DNA from: Pochonia chlamydosporia 170
Lineage: Eukaryota; Ascomycota; Sordariomycetes; Hypocreales; Clavicipitaceae
Length of the DNA: 64,000 bases
Direction of reading: 5' to 3'
NCBI RefSeq assembly: GCF_001653235.2
Contig: NC_035796.1
Coordinates: 2,542,001-2,606,000 of the forward strand
Below the pieces are notes generated by a model that saw only the letters and a program-made list of their open reading frames with translations, did no database searches and was not told the DNA's origin. The position numbers were made by a program, and so were the translations under genes. Shown here in pieces: positions 43,656 to 55,341 of the stretch; positions within the stretch are counted from its first letter, which is position 1; the number at the start of each line of letters is the position of its first letter.

Positions 43656-44236
43656 CGCTTTACGCGCTGGGTTCTCTGTGCACACTCCTGTGGACTTAGT
43701 ACCTCTCTCTGCTGCTGATTTTGGCTGTAAAAATTAGCCGTGAAGATGGCTTTGGAGATGACTGATGAGCAATTGATGGCTGTGGGTGGTGCTGCCTCCT
43801 TGAGGGAGGCACGGGTCTGGTAGATTTCCAACATGAAGTTCGTTGGTGTAAAAGTGGAGTTTTCTGACAAGGGTCTGGTAGGTCAAGCATTTTATATTTA
43901 GATTAGGACCAGACCACTCATCACTCTTCTCCGCCGTGCAGCTGCATGTTCGCGCGCTTTGAGAAATCGCAGCCGCGCGTTTCGTTATTATTCGTGTGGA
44001 CCAGTCCGTCTTCTGTTGCACAACAAACTGACAAAGGACGAAAGGACAGAAAGGACAGAAAGGTCTGGTGACATGGCTTATTAAGCATATTCTATACCTC
44101 GACCCAACCCGCTCGCATGACAGCATCCAACTTCATCCTTGCATTAAATTGCATTACTGATTTTTGCTTTCAATTTCTTTTTGGTCAACTTCCTTCACTT
44201 TGTTTTGGCTGGGCATCGCCAAATACCAACTAAACC

Positions 44237-46030
44237 ATGCCTCGCTTTTTCGACGACCAGCAAATGCACGATGCGCTTCGAAATCAGGCCATTCCCACCC
44301 TTGCCAGCCTTGCCGCAAACCCAGGCCTGCATGATCGTTCTCTGAGGCGCTTTGAACGCGATGATCCTCCACCTTACGCGTCATCTACGGACTCGGGGGA
44401 CCTCGATTACCCTCCTGTTCAACTGCCCCCGTATGACAAAATACCAGACCATTTGGCAGCTATCATAGAACGACCGCTTGATGACCGTGAACAAAAGTCT
44501 ATTGCATGGCAGCTGCGCGAATGCATTTATCCCCGGGACTCTTATCTCACAGAAGCTAGAGTCGAGGAACGTCGGGTGGAAGGCTACCGCCCACGCAAGA
44601 TCATGATATTTGTGAGACGAAGTCGACCAAAAGCAATAGGTGTCATGGTCCGCCACAACATCAAGCGCCGGTGGCAGAAACTTGGCATCTGGAATCCCAG
44701 GTGGGGGTTTCCTGGCCGCAACACCCAACACAGCGACAAAATATCTCGATGGGAATGGCCATGGCAGAGATGCCATGGTCAAGTCGGCGACATGGATCAT
44801 GGTGAAGATGATGCTGCGGCAACCGCAGCACTGGAGGCAATGGCAAAGGAGAATGTGGAGCTCGTTTTACGCGCCCTACGTCTCCGTCAGAACCTACGTC
44901 GCGGAGAAGCTGTCCCGGTAGATCCGCGATCTCGCCTCAAGGACAATGCGACCAAATCTGATGCCGAGTCGTTCCTCCTCTCCAGGCCCTGGTTTATATT
45001 CAATCTCGAGAGAGCAGAAGAAAGCACTAGGTACCATCGACTTGAAGTAGAAGAACAGCGCCGCCTCCCACGCTCTGCTCATAAGCAAATTGTTGACTGG
45101 TGGAAGGAGCGTGGAGATTGGAGGGACGAGTTTGAGACCAACGGGTGTGTTACCTCGTGGAAGTGGCGACACGAGTCTCCCTCCCCTGAGCCGGAAGACC
45201 TCTCGCCTATCGATAAAATGGAAGTGAGCCCGCTGGACGCTGCTGAAGAGATGGAGTTTACCCCCTCTGAGATTGGCGACTTGGAGACCATTGAGCTTTC
45301 TGACGACGAGCAGCCTGAAGGGTTCTGGCTTATGCCGGATGGGTTAGATGGACTACGAGGTACGTATCCGGGGGAAAGTGTGGATGTTGCGAAACGGGAG
45401 GACAGGAAGCGCCGTCGTTGGGCATTCATGTACGGGTATAAGTTGCCTGAGCCAAGTTCCCCCCCACGCACACGTCTACTTCCACCTGGTGTCAAGTTGT
45501 TTGGCAATCTAGAACCAAACGAGCCAAAGGACGCAACACAAGAGCTCGAGGAGAGCATACAGGACGACGCACATGGGCCACGACATGCTAAGAGCCGTCA
45601 GTCTCTGGCGCAGAAACTCCCACGCCAGCGTGGGCGACGCCAGCGAGATGAGGCTGATGGGATCACGGAGTCGAGTCAACATCCGCCACTCAGACGCAGT
45701 GCTAGGATCGCAGCCTTGAAACGCCCAGCTGAGCCTATGGTATCGCCAGCAGAGTCACGGCCCACGAAGAAACCTAGGACTCGAGAGACAACAAAAACAA
45801 AAACAGCAAAAACAAAAACTAAACCAAAACCTGCGGTGGCTACCGCCCCAACTCCCTCGCGTAGGGCCCAACGATCCAAGACGAAGCCTCTTACTAAACC
45901 ACTACCGCAAAACAAAGAGGCGGCACCACGATCTACGCGAGGACGAGGGCGTCCAGCAAAGGACAGCAAGGCTAGCACCCAATCTGCCAGGGTAAAAAAA
46001 CAGCCGACCAGAGGCGCTCGGTCAAGATAG
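44237..46030 (+). CDS. Large basic AT-hook-like nuclear protein of unknown function
   Basis: Intronless, 597 residues. Residues 1-330 are mixed polar with conserved-looking Trp-rich patches (WQKLGIWNPRWGFPG; IVDWWKERGDWRDEF). Residues 330-400 are acidic (Glu/Asp), with PEGFWLMPDGLDGLRGTYPG. The C-terminal 130 residues are Lys/Arg/Pro/Thr-rich with an LRRSARIAALKRP motif and one AT-hook-type RGRGRPAK near 570. No enzyme domain is visible. The likely place is the nucleus, binding DNA through the basic tail (inference). No start alternatives. I do not recognise the family. Confidence 0.82.
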   Translation: MPRFFDDQQMHDALRNQAIPTLASLAANPGLHDRSLRRFERDDPPPYASSTDSGDLDYPPVQLPPYDKIPDHLAAIIERPLDDREQKSIAWQLRECIYPRDSYLTEARVEERRVEGYRPRKIMIFVRRSRPKAIGVMVRHNIKRRWQKLGIWNPRWGFPGRNTQHSDKISRWEWPWQRCHGQVGDMDHGEDDAAATAALEAMAKENVELVLRALRLRQNLRRGEAVPVDPRSRLKDNATKSDAESFLLSRPWFIFNLERAEESTRYHRLEVEEQRRLPRSAHKQIVDWWKERGDWRDEFETNGCVTSWKWRHESPSPEPEDLSPIDKMEVSPLDAAEEMEFTPSEIGDLETIELSDDEQPEGFWLMPDGLDGLRGTYPGESVDVAKREDRKRRRWAFMYGYKLPEPSSPPRTRLLPPGVKLFGNLEPNEPKDATQELEESIQDDAHGPRHAKSRQSLAQKLPRQRGRRQRDEADGITESSQHPPLRRSARIAALKRPAEPMVSPAESRPTKKPRTRETTKTKTAKTKTKPKPAVATAPTPSRRAQRSKTKPLTKPLPQNKEAAPRSTRGRGRPAKDSKASTQSARVKKQPTRGARSR

Positions 46031-47077
46031 CATGGTGGGACTGTCGAAGGGGATACGCTGGTTGTATCACCTTGACTTGGGCTACGGAAGGGTTGGCGAT
46101 GTATATAGGTGTAGGATTAATGGCTAATTGTTACTTGAAGCATCGGCAGTGGCGTTTTGCCGGCATTTTCGTCCTTGCTCTTTCAGACCCGTCTCTATCG
46201 TAATTCGTGTGATTGCTGCATGCAGATGAGAAACAATATGCTTTTGGTATTTGTGTTTGTCCTCTGCCGCCCGATATGTGGCTGTGGATGTAACGTTTGA
46301 CGTGTAAGCAATACAAAGGATCTTTCCGGGCTAATTCGAGGCGCATTCACAATATGCAGCCACCAGGCACCTAAATAGCGTCGTGTTTGTTGCTTTCTTT
46401 GTAGCCCATTCAGCCATGAAATGCAATCAGATGTTTGCTATTCAGTCTCGTCAGCCCACACACTGCTTCCAAAGTCTACCAATTTCCTAACAACACCAAC
46501 CATGCAGTTTGGAAGATGCCCATCAACGCCAATCCCTTCCCCCTTCGTCCTTGAAGATGCCCAATCTCCGGAAGTACAGCCACAGAAGACCGTCCTGTCA
46601 GACCCTTGACACGGAAACTACTGAAATGGTCAAATGTCAAAAAGTGTAGTAAACTAAAAAAACACTGCCTAGCAAAGTGGACCTCCTTCTAGTTCCATTC
46701 GATACTGTTGGCGCGAAACCTAGCAAGAAGTGGTCGTGTGCCACAATTACCCCAGATCAAAAGCATGTTTATGACGCTAGCTTGGAGATTAAACTCTTGG
46801 CTGGCCTTGTCTGTCGAATCAAGTGTCGAGGTGTGGTTGATTTCGGGGAATACCTCTTTCAACTTGGTATTCTCTTCAACAATCTCACCCAACAACCATA
46901 AGCAAATACAACAAAAAACACACCATGATGTCAGCGCCAAGAGAACTTGGGCCTCAGCCGCAATGGGTGCAGTTCCCGTTTTGTTTCCTACCATCTTACA
47001 TGCAGCCGGCGGTGTATAAAGTGCTCTGTGTACCGGGCCTCGCAGACCCTTTGGAATATCTACCAGAAGAACCAGTC
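46031..47077. other. Intergenic, no gene seen
   Basis: 1 kb between the AT-hook-like gene and the next plus-strand gene. Short frames at 46421-47019 have no features. If the downstream protein started at the upstream Met at 46925, the last 150 bases would be coding. Confidence 0.4.
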
Positions 47078-48017
47078 ATGCCCCGAACAACAGAGTACTT
47101 TGGTGCGACGGTCACCAACCTCGGTCCCCTTACGACTACGTACTCTGCGCCGTCGTCATGCGCAACTGGTTATCGCGCGTGGGGGGTGGCAAGAAATGTA
47201 AGCTACACGGGCGGCATGATCGGCCAGTATCAGGGCCAGGCGGGCAGTCTGTGTGAGCAACAGTCCATAAGTGACTGTATTCCATCTGGTACGAAGATGG
47301 ATGAGCTGATGGCTTCGGCTGCTGCTACCACGACCAACGACTACTTGCCGTATTATTCGCCGGGGCTGAACTGTCCTGCTGGCTGGGAGACTGTGGGCGT
47401 GGCTACGGGATCAGGGAGGCCGACTTCTGGTGCTGGTCTGCATGAGACGCCAAAGGGGGCGAAGGGTGTGTTTACTGAAGATCCGTGGCCGTATCCTCCT
47501 AGTAGGACGCAGCCTGTTCCGTTGCCGCTCGTGAAGCAGTACATGGCTATACTTGAGGATACGGAGACGATTGTTCTTTGCTGCCCTAGGTATGTTTCCC
47601 ATAGACGTTATGAAAAGTTTGAGGAGGGTAGGGTGAACGGCTGACGGAACTAGTGGCTTCAAGGCAGTTGATGGTGCATGCGGTTCGGAAGTAGGACGTG
47701 CTACCGATGTTGGAGTTTCAAAGGCGTGTCTGCAGGCTTACACGGCTCCGTTGCCTACCGCTGCTGTGACGAGCTACGATGGCGTGACGTATAATCCGCC
47801 GATATATACGTGGACTGCGAATCCGTCGGGAGTGAAGAACCACACGTCGGATATTCCTGGGACGAGGACGAGTGACGAGTTCTATGTGACGTCGACGGTG
47901 CGTGCGCTGGCTCTTATTCACAACGACAAGGATAAAGGTAGTGGGGTGGATAGGAAGGGTGTATCGGTTGCTGGATTGGCTTTGGCTTGTTTGGCGGTTA
48001 TAGCTGTTGTTGCTTGA
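47078..48017 (+). CDS. Membrane-anchored fungal protein of unknown function
   Basis: Two exons, 47078-47589 and 47654-48017, 291 residues with the start MPRTTEYFGATV chosen here; an in-frame Met at 46925 would add 51 residues without a signal peptide. The body has the common ascomycete pattern LGPLTTTYSAPSSC, then GQYQGQAGSLC, CIPSG, a YSPGLNCPAGWETVG motif and a closing region with paired cysteines (LCCPSGFKAVDGACGSE) joined over the intron. Residues 268-289 form a C-terminal hydrophobic segment after a short Lys-rich hinge (single-pass membrane anchor). The protein probably sits in the plasma membrane or cell envelope with cysteines outside. No function is known to me. Confidence 0.75.
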
Positions 48018-48417
48018 TGGTGATGTTGATGGCTGTGTAATATGAGATAGAATTGCAATGGAATTGGCAATCCCGTGTGGTATATACCACTGCGAAATAT
48101 CTTGCGTTCTTCACGGTAAACACCAGAATCCAGCACAAATACCAGTTAACCGCACTGCACCTTTCCAACATTAAAGGTTTGATCCAGTCGCCAGAATGGG
48201 CTGTCGCACCGGAACCATCGCAAGTCCTGTACTCAACTTGGCTTCCATCCCCATACATTTCTCACAGCGAACACCAAGCAACAGCGTCATATGCCCAAGA
48301 GCAAAGGTAATTTTACAATTTAAGCTACCATACCCGCATCCAATGCAAACCTCACTCCCATGTATGCCATGCCCCAGTCAACACCCTCACTCCTGCCACT
48401 ACATTCCCAGTCCCAAG
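48018..48417. other. Convergent intergenic region, no gene seen
   Basis: Spacer between 3' ends. Nothing recognised. Confidence 0.4.
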
Positions 48418-50881
48418 CTACACAACCTGAACATAACTCGCCGGCACACTCCCCGTCACACCCGCCTTCTCAACCTCCACCCACCCATCGCCGGGGTCCT
48501 CCTTGACGAGCACGAACCGCTCCCCCTCCACCATGGAGTGCTCGTCCGCACTCTGCGCCGCATACTCATACAGCGCCTCCACGTACTTCAGTTTCTTGGC
48601 CCCCCTGCGCGGCGCGACAGCCGGTCCCTTCTTCTTGCCGCCTGGTCCTGTTGACGGTGCGGCAGACGACGTTGTTGAGTTGGAGTATGTTGATTCGGGG
48701 CGCGTGGCTGCTGGGACTGCGGGGGCGGAGAATTCAACATAGGACGACGGGACGATGCCCTCTTTGTAGCCGGCGCGGACTTTGACCCAGCCAGAGCCAT
48801 CTAGTTACGTTAGATATGGGGGAGGAGAGGCGCATGGCGGGGAGTGTCACGGGCGACTTACCATCTGGTTCTAGGAGGGTTACCTCTCTGCCTTCTTGTA
48901 CTGACAGTTCTCCATCATTACTTGCGTCAAAAGCATACAGCATTTTGCCCTTCTTCTCTTCCTTGGTCCCGTTGCCATTGACACCACTGCTTGGTAGTTC
49001 ACTGATATACGCAGCTGGAGGCGGCGCAGCCATTCTCTTCCGGGCGCTTGTGTTGCCGGTAGGATTAGGCGAGATGCTGGGCTTCGCGACCACGGGTGAT
49101 TCAGTGTCGGCGTCTAGTTCCGCAGGACTCATTTGGCCCGACACAGATCGTCTTGCGGAGTGTGAACTCAGTGAATTCATGGTATTTGACCTTGACAGAT
49201 CCGGAAGGTCGGCGACGTGCGAAGGCGCCGCAGGGTCCCGGACCACGAGGCGATTCGCAGCTCCCTGGCGTTCAGCCTTGAGCTTCTTGCGCTCGTCTTT
49301 GTTCTGTTCGCCGGGACAGTCTGCGGGGACCTTCATCTCGCATTTGCTGTGGCAGGTGTAGCCGCAGTCTCGACAGTCGAATCCCTTGGCGCTTAACCCC
49401 CAGATACGCTCACCGCAGAGGTCACAGTTTGTGGGGATCTTGAATGTCTGACTCTTGAAGTTGTGGTTCTTTGCGCCGAGCGTCACATCTCCAACGACGG
49501 CTGTGATGGTCCCTGTTTCCACTTCGGCGGTCAACCGTTGTCGGTCTACAGAATGCAGGTCCTCTTGCATGGCGAAAAGCGAGCGCACAACTTCCACCTC
49601 GTCCTTCTTCTCGGTGCCGTCTCGAACCCGTTGCTTCAATTTCTTGACGGATTCGACTTCCCGCCGCTTCTTGTCCACTTCTCGTCGCAAGTCGCCTAGT
49701 TGTGATTTGGACTTGCTGAGAACGTTTCGTAGATAAATCTTTGCCGTCTCGTCGACAACCATGGTCGCGTCGTCATGCCACACGGGACTAGGTTCGAATT
49801 CCTTGTCTGCGGGTTCCTGGAAGGATCCCATGTTGTGTCGCATGTACATCATTGAGTCCAGGTGTGGCAGGTTTCGGGTAATTTCCTGGCCCAAATGGTC
49901 CATCATACCCGAACTGTCTCGCAGCATCGTACCCTCCAGCTTGCTAGCCACCCCCCACAGTCCGTTCAGTTTTATGGTTTTGAATTCGCTCAAGTCCTGT
50001 ATACTGTCCATGACCTCGGGAACATAATCGTGATAGTACTTTTCCTTTTGTTTATTGGTGACGTTTATGGCGATAAGATAGCTGTTCTTGGCGTTGTTCA
50101 TTTCGTAAATTTGGTGTTGGTAGGCACTCTGGGCTTTGGCCTTGTCGTAGTGCGACTCGGACTTTTTGCGGCGTGCTTCGACCTCTTGACAGACGGTGTC
50201 ATATTTCCCCTTTACCTTGCGCAGGTCGCCGTAGGATGAGTCTCGCTCGGCGGCAAGCTTGTCGGCGTATTCGATGTGTCGCTTGCGCAGCTCCTCGAAA
50301 CGGGTGCCGTAGTACTTGAGGGGTTCGGCGACTTGTGAGATGAGAAGGCTGCCATACTTGTCGTGCTCGGCAGCTCGGGATTCGAGGGTGGTCAGTTGGG
50401 TAGACCAGGTGGTGAGCGAGGCACTGCAGAAAGAGGTTAGGTTATGCGGAAGCAAGGCAAGTGGTGAGGATTGCTTAAAGGTCGTGCGCTCTTCAGGAGA
50501 CATACCTCTCGAGTGACCCGGGCGTCATGGTCGGTGTATCGCCAACACTCAGTTGCGACGACTTCTTGTTCTTCTTTTCAAAGTACTTCTTGGCCAACGC
50601 ACTGAGCTTGGCGCTGTATTCCTTCTCGATGAGGGATCTCTCGCGGTAAAACTGCTGGATGTCTTCTAGCCAGGCGATGCCGTGGCCAACCCAGGCGCTA
50701 GCTGGCTTGAACCCATCCTAGGAAACGAAGTCAGCAAGAGGAATCGAAATGTGCTGAATGGTTACTGTGCAGTATGATGCTATGCGATGCGCCGACGGCG
50801 GCGGTGTTGGTCGTCAGCAAAGCATTTACAACGCACCTTTAGCTCAGCGCCGAAGGTGGGCATTCCCTCCACCTCGGCCAT
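48418..50881 (-). CDS. BZZ1: F-BAR / C1 / SH3 actin-assembly protein Bzz1
   Basis: Four exons: 50881-50837, 50717-50506, 50423-48862, 48800-48418, 733 residues. An F-BAR domain covers residues 5-300 (GAELKDGFKPASAWVGHG; HYDKAKAQSAYQHQIYEMNNAKNSYLI). A C1 zinc-binding domain is complete at about 405-455 (HNF-x11-CDLC ... CRDCGYTCHSKC ... C). A basic, Ser/Pro-rich linker follows. Two SH3 domains close the protein: the first starts at KMLYAFDA (about 587, completed over the last intron as DGSGWVKVRAGYKEGIVPSSYVEF), the second is YVEALYEYAAQ...ASYVQVV at the very end. Bzz1 links membrane curvature at endocytic sites with WASP/Las17-Arp2/3 actin polymerisation. Domain order matches the family exactly. 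Confidence 0.95.
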
Positions 50882-51969
50882 GACGGAGCAATTATTGCTG
50901 CACTCATACACTGGCGAGCCGGTCTATACATTCAGGGGATTAGGGATGTGGTGCGTGTCTATGGCGGGACGAATTAGGTCGGCGGCGGAGGAGGAGTTGT
51001 TTGTAGGAGAATGAAGCTGTTGAATGGATCAAATGGATGCGCGATTGAAGCGCAGTGGAGGCCGTTGGACGTCTCGGTGGACAACTTCTCCACGGCCGAG
51101 CAAAACTGGGGTCTGGGCAAAGGCAGAATTGGACCAGACGACGCTTGACTTGACAGAGTCTGGCTGGGTCTGGTGTGGTTCAAATCTAGAATGATGAGGC
51201 GCAGCAGTGGAACCAATTGAGCCTGAACAGAGGTGCGGCTGGCGGCCCGGAACGAACTGAAATTGAACCAGGTGCAAACTTGAGTTGTATAAAGTTACCC
51301 CTAGACAAGAAAGTTATCAGACAAAAGCCAAACCAAGTTCCGGAACGCATATCCAAATTGCTTGTACATTGTAGATACATGACATAAGGCATGAACATGA
51401 AGACCCGGGTAGAAATGGCATGACAGCCACAGCAGCCACACAAACGGGTACGTCACTGTCATTGTCATTCTGTCCCTGGGCTGATTTATTTTACCCCGCC
51501 ATCAATCTCGATTATTGCCACGTAGAAGATGTTTGGTTTGATCTTGGCAAATTGCTGGATGAAGGGTGCGAGTGCATTGGATACAGAAGTAGTAACATAT
51601 TATGGTCTCAATTAATATTGATGTGAACTTGCAAATATTTACACTTTGTCAGGCAGTCTTACTCAAGCCAACATTGAACCAATGCCAAATTACCCCACAC
51701 TCTCCATCAACTCGACAATTTGTTTCGTCTACCCTGAAGTCGATACACGATATGAAGATTTTGAGTCTACATTTAATTCCCTTGCCAGGAGTACTTGTAA
51801 TACAATTCATGGCTCAATATTCCATATTCAAAAAGAAAAAAAAAAAGAAAATTATCAAGCTACGCTTCCCGCTTCAGCCACTTAGTACCCATGACATACC
51901 CTCCCATATTATACACCCACCACAAAACAACACCAACACTCATGTGCACCCTCCCCATCAACTTCAGCT
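50882..51969. other. Intergenic, no gene seen
   Basis: Promoter region of Bzz1 plus the 3' flank of the small gene to the right. A poly-A run with AAAAAG units lies near 51830-51850. No coding potential recognised. Confidence 0.4.
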
Positions 51970-52236
51970 TCAACTCCTCGCCAACCGAACATGATGCGTC
52001 TCAACCCAGCATGACACCCCCGCCGCAGAATCCCACCTCATCGGCTCAACAGGCATGAGCCTCTTATCCTCCGCCGCCATCTCCCCCGACTCCCCCGTCA
52101 ACTGAATACCCGCCTCCTGTCCGAGAGATATACACTCGGTATTCGCATCCGTCAGACTGGCATACACGCCCACGATCGTGACGGTTGTGTCGTCGCGGTG
52201 GATGACGAGGTGGACTGGTGGACGGTCTGGAGGCAT
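51970..52236 (-). CDS. Small unknown protein, 88 residues
   Basis: Single exon. The chain has a regular alpha/beta pattern: VHLVIHRDD, TVTIVGVYASLTDANTECISLGQEAGI, then VEPMRWDSAAGVSCWVETHHV. The spacing of hydrophobic strands and the Trp-Asp/Cys-Trp-Val motif look like a real folded domain rather than a random frame. No signal peptide or membrane segment. I do not recognise a named family. The Met at 52236 is the first in frame with this domain. Confidence 0.6.
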   Translation of the reverse strand: MPPDRPPVHLVIHRDDTTVTIVGVYASLTDANTECISLGQEAGIQLTGESGEMAAEDKRLMPVEPMRWDSAAGVSCWVETHHVRLARS

Positions 52237-52817
52237 GTCGTTCTTCAGGCTGGAACCTATGCACCGGGGTATTGGGCTTATACACGAATTTGACTCAAAC
52301 GAAGAGTGGTTTATGTGGTCTGTGGCATTAAGATTTCGAACATGGTGAAGGGAATGTAGAAATGTTGCACCTTGCCAAGGTGACGCTTTGTATTTATAGC
52401 TACGCCATTATGACAGCATTGAGGCCCAAGGGGCATAGGCGGAATGCATGGTTGGGAGTCAAGTCTGGTGGCAACTTGATCCATGCCAAACACCATTGCC
52501 AAGATAGGTAGGGAACAAACAAGCTCTAAATTTCCGTAGCTGTAAACAGTCCTAAACTTGTACGGCACAGTAAATAAATCACATCCCAACGCCAAAAGTA
52601 ATAAAGAATATTCCAGACCATATTGAACATTGAACCCCACACTCCATCCTTACCCCCAATGCTTCTTCATCCATCTGCACCGTTGACCCTCCACACTCAT
52701 CACTCCCCACACCAAAGGGCGCGCCTCCAACTCAGAATCCACCACTCATCTGCTGTCCCTGCATATATCAACCCAACTACCTACCCGACCACGAACCTCA
52801 CATCTCCAATCCCAACC
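52237..52817. other. Divergent promoter region, no gene seen
   Basis: Between two divergent genes. The last 200 bases are C-rich pyrimidine tracts on the plus strand, as in highly used fungal promoters. No gene recognised. Confidence 0.45.
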
Positions 52818-53382
52818 ATGGCAACCCGCCTCATTCGTCCTCTTACAAGAACTGTCCTCAACCGCCCCCATTTCCCATCTCACACCAGAACAATGGCCTC
52901 GTCCAGCCAGCTCCCCGAATTTCTCGTCGTTGTCCCCGACAAGCCCGGCGTCAGAGAGAAGCGCCTCGAAGTGAGACCGTACGTACCCGTCTCATACCAA
53001 AAATGCATATGCACCAGTAAACTAATTCTATAGAACGCACTTCAAAAACATGACTCCAAATGTAGAGTCCGGCGACTGGAAAATGGGCGGTACGTACATC
53101 ACACCCAGCAAATCACCAGATACTGATCAACGCAGGCGCTCTCTTGAACGAAGTACCCACTGATTCTAACGCCGCCAACTTTGACTTCTTTGGAAGTACA
53201 CTCGTATGCAAGGCTGAGAGCAAAGAAGCCGTTTTGGAGCAGTTGAAGAAGGATATTTACGCTACTTCTGGAGTGTGGGATCTCGAAAAGGTAAATACTG
53301 CCGTGTTGTAACTGTTCCGAAGCATCACTAACGAGCACAGGTCCAAATCTACCCCTTCATTTGTGCATTTAGAAAGCCATAA
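52818..53382 (+). CDS. YCII-related domain protein, probably mitochondrial
   Basis: Four exons: 52818-52978, 53034-53089, 53136-53290, 53341-53382, 137 residues. Residues 1-28 are Arg/Thr/Pro-rich without acids (ATRLIRPLTRTVLNRPHF), a typical mitochondrial leader; a second Met (residue 26, MASSSQL) could give a cytosolic form. The rest has the YCII pattern: EFLVVVPDKPGVREKRL (strand and first Arg), RPTHFKN (His), GALLNE (hairpin), STLVCKAESKEAVLEQLKKDIYATSGVWDLEKVQIYPF. This small dimeric alpha-beta fold is found in many fungi with no settled function. All introns are 46-55 nt. Confidence 0.88.
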
Positions 53383-53747
53383 GCCAGAGCCATGTACAAG
53401 TGAGGAAATAAAATGCTGGTATCAAATTCATAAAAGAACCTAGCCTGCCTCTCTCCTAAGATATGCTACCATCCCGTTTTTGCTTTCTGTAGGATCAGCA
53501 CAGCTGACACCACCCCATTGCTGGAAGATCAAAAGCCAGAAATCTTGACAAAAACTCCAGATGGACGTTACCTGCCCTTCCGGGGGGGTCTTGAAACTAA
53601 ATAGCCATAAACAGATATTGCAAAAAAGAATAAAGAAAAAAGTCCAACCCAGACAAATGCACAGCCGTTTCCATCTTTCGAGCTGCTCCGCGTTCCCACC
53701 AAATTACCTTGTCCTGTACAAACAATTGCGGTATGTTCATCAGTGGT
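53383..53747. other. Convergent intergenic region, no gene seen
   Basis: 3' flanks of two convergent genes. Short frames only; nothing recognised. Confidence 0.4.
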
Positions 53748-55341
53748 TTATTCCTCGTCGCCATTGGTGCCCTCCTCCGCTGCTACACGCAACTCGTAGT
53801 TCAAGTCGAAGCATTCTGCCAAGAGCTCACTGACACTGCCTTGGCCCTCTGGAATGTCGCCATTAACAACAAACTTGCCTTCTACTCGCATATTGTCCAG
53901 TGAGTTGAGCTGCGCACCGTGTTAGCCAAGGCGACGAAACAGAGTAAGAAGAACGGAGAAGAGGACAAATATTCACCTTCATGCTATAAGGGTACAGTTC
54001 TCGCACAGACGTCACGCCACCATTCTTCTTGACCTCCACGAGACATCGCTTGAGAGTCTGCAGCTGGTTGTAAATGGGGAGCAAAGCCTCTGATACCGGC
54101 TCAGAGGCAAGCATGAATGAGTAGATGTATGCATAGCTCCGTCGAATCAAGTAAAGCATTGTCCGTTGTGTCCAGAGGTCTGCTGGCCGGCCCTTATCGT
54201 CGTAAAAGTTGCCGTTTTGTCTGCTCTCGTCAATCTTGTCAAGCTGTCGTTGGAAATCGTACAAGTCGGTTTCGCGGAGTGACCAGGCTTGTGTCAGGGA
54301 AAGCTTCTCCAAGTCGTTTCGGATTCCCACCAAGATGTCGTATGTTGGGCGCCATTGCTCATGCACATTTCCTTTTCTACGAAATAGTTAGCGTGGGAAT
54401 GCCATCGAGGTTGCGCCCTTGAACCCACCTCTCCAACACCAGATCCGACCACTTGACACAGCGCTCATACAGCTCGCTAATTTCCGCCTCTCCCGGAGGT
54501 ATTGTGCCGTCCTCTGCTACGAACTTGCCATCTTTCCGCTTATTTCCAACATCCAGGAGCTGATTTCGCAGCTTTTGTACTTCAGATGTTGAGAACTGAC
54601 CATGTTAGCTAGCCCTGCGTTGTTGCTGCGTACTCTCGATGCGCACTCACCTTTGACTTTGTGTTGGCCAACGAAATTTGTCGCAGAATGGAAATGAGCT
54701 TCTCATGTGTGGCGAGCAGCGGGCCCCCGATACCTTCTAAGCGCTTTCGTAGGTTGCCCAGCATGCTCTGACATAACACCACTCGTTTCGATAGCAGTGT
54801 GAGAAGATAAGGAGAGTGTTTCGCCTGAGATTCTTCCGTCTTTTGCGCTTGGCTGATGGCGAATGCCGTCTCTTCTAATGTAGATCTGATGCTTTCCAAG
54901 TCCTTAGCTGAGTAAAGTGCGGCCTCTGTAAGATGATCTAGCAGCCGCTTGATGGTAGATGTGAGGGAGTATGCGCCCGGGGCCTCGTTATTTCGACCGA
55001 TGGTGAGATAGAAAAGAGAGAGCAACTGGAAGCAACTCTCTAGTACCTTGTCCACTGTGTTTTCAACGATTAGTTAGGGTGTCGCGGAGAAGCGCAGGGA
55101 GCGTGGGAACTGGTGGCGCATTACGTCTGTTTTCTTCGTGGTTACTGGTTTCTGCTCTGATATCGTTGAGCTCCTTGACCTGCTCGATAGTCTGATCGTA
55201 CAAAGGGATAACATCCTGACTGCGGATATACGTTGTCCGATCTTGCTTCAAGAGCAGAAGCTGATCTCGAATGACAGAGAGGCGAGCAAGAATGGCTTGC
55301 TCCCGGGAGTCCCGCGGTGCCGGAACCGCTGGTGTATCCAT
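53748..55341 (-). CDS. DUF2408 (UPF0662-type) conserved fungal protein
   Basis: Five exons: 55341-55125, 55054-54651, 54595-54429, 54376-53977, 53909-53748, 449 residues. All-helical protein. Residues 1-75 start with SREQAILARLSVIRDQLLLLKQDRTTY, followed by LDKVLESCFQLLSLFYLTIGRNNEAP, a Leu-rich long helix with TLLSKRVVLCQSMLGNLRKRL, and a repeat of the same kind later (VRELYPYSMKLNSLDNMRVEGKFVVNGDIPEGQ...). The ends of the two repeats (DGKFVAEDGTIPPGE; EGKFVVNGDIPEGQ) are alike, marking a duplicated module. This matches the fungal DUF2408 family as I recall it (members such as the fission-yeast UPF0662 protein), with cortical or cell-cycle-related location suggested in yeast but no defined activity. 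Confidence 0.8.

Larger units (their letters stand above)
43211..44236. other. Intergenic region with minisatellite and palindrome
   Basis: Contains the 60 bp minisatellite and the 26 bp palindrome listed separately. No gene recognised in the remainder; short minus-strand frames at 43607-44126 are featureless. Confidence 0.55.
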
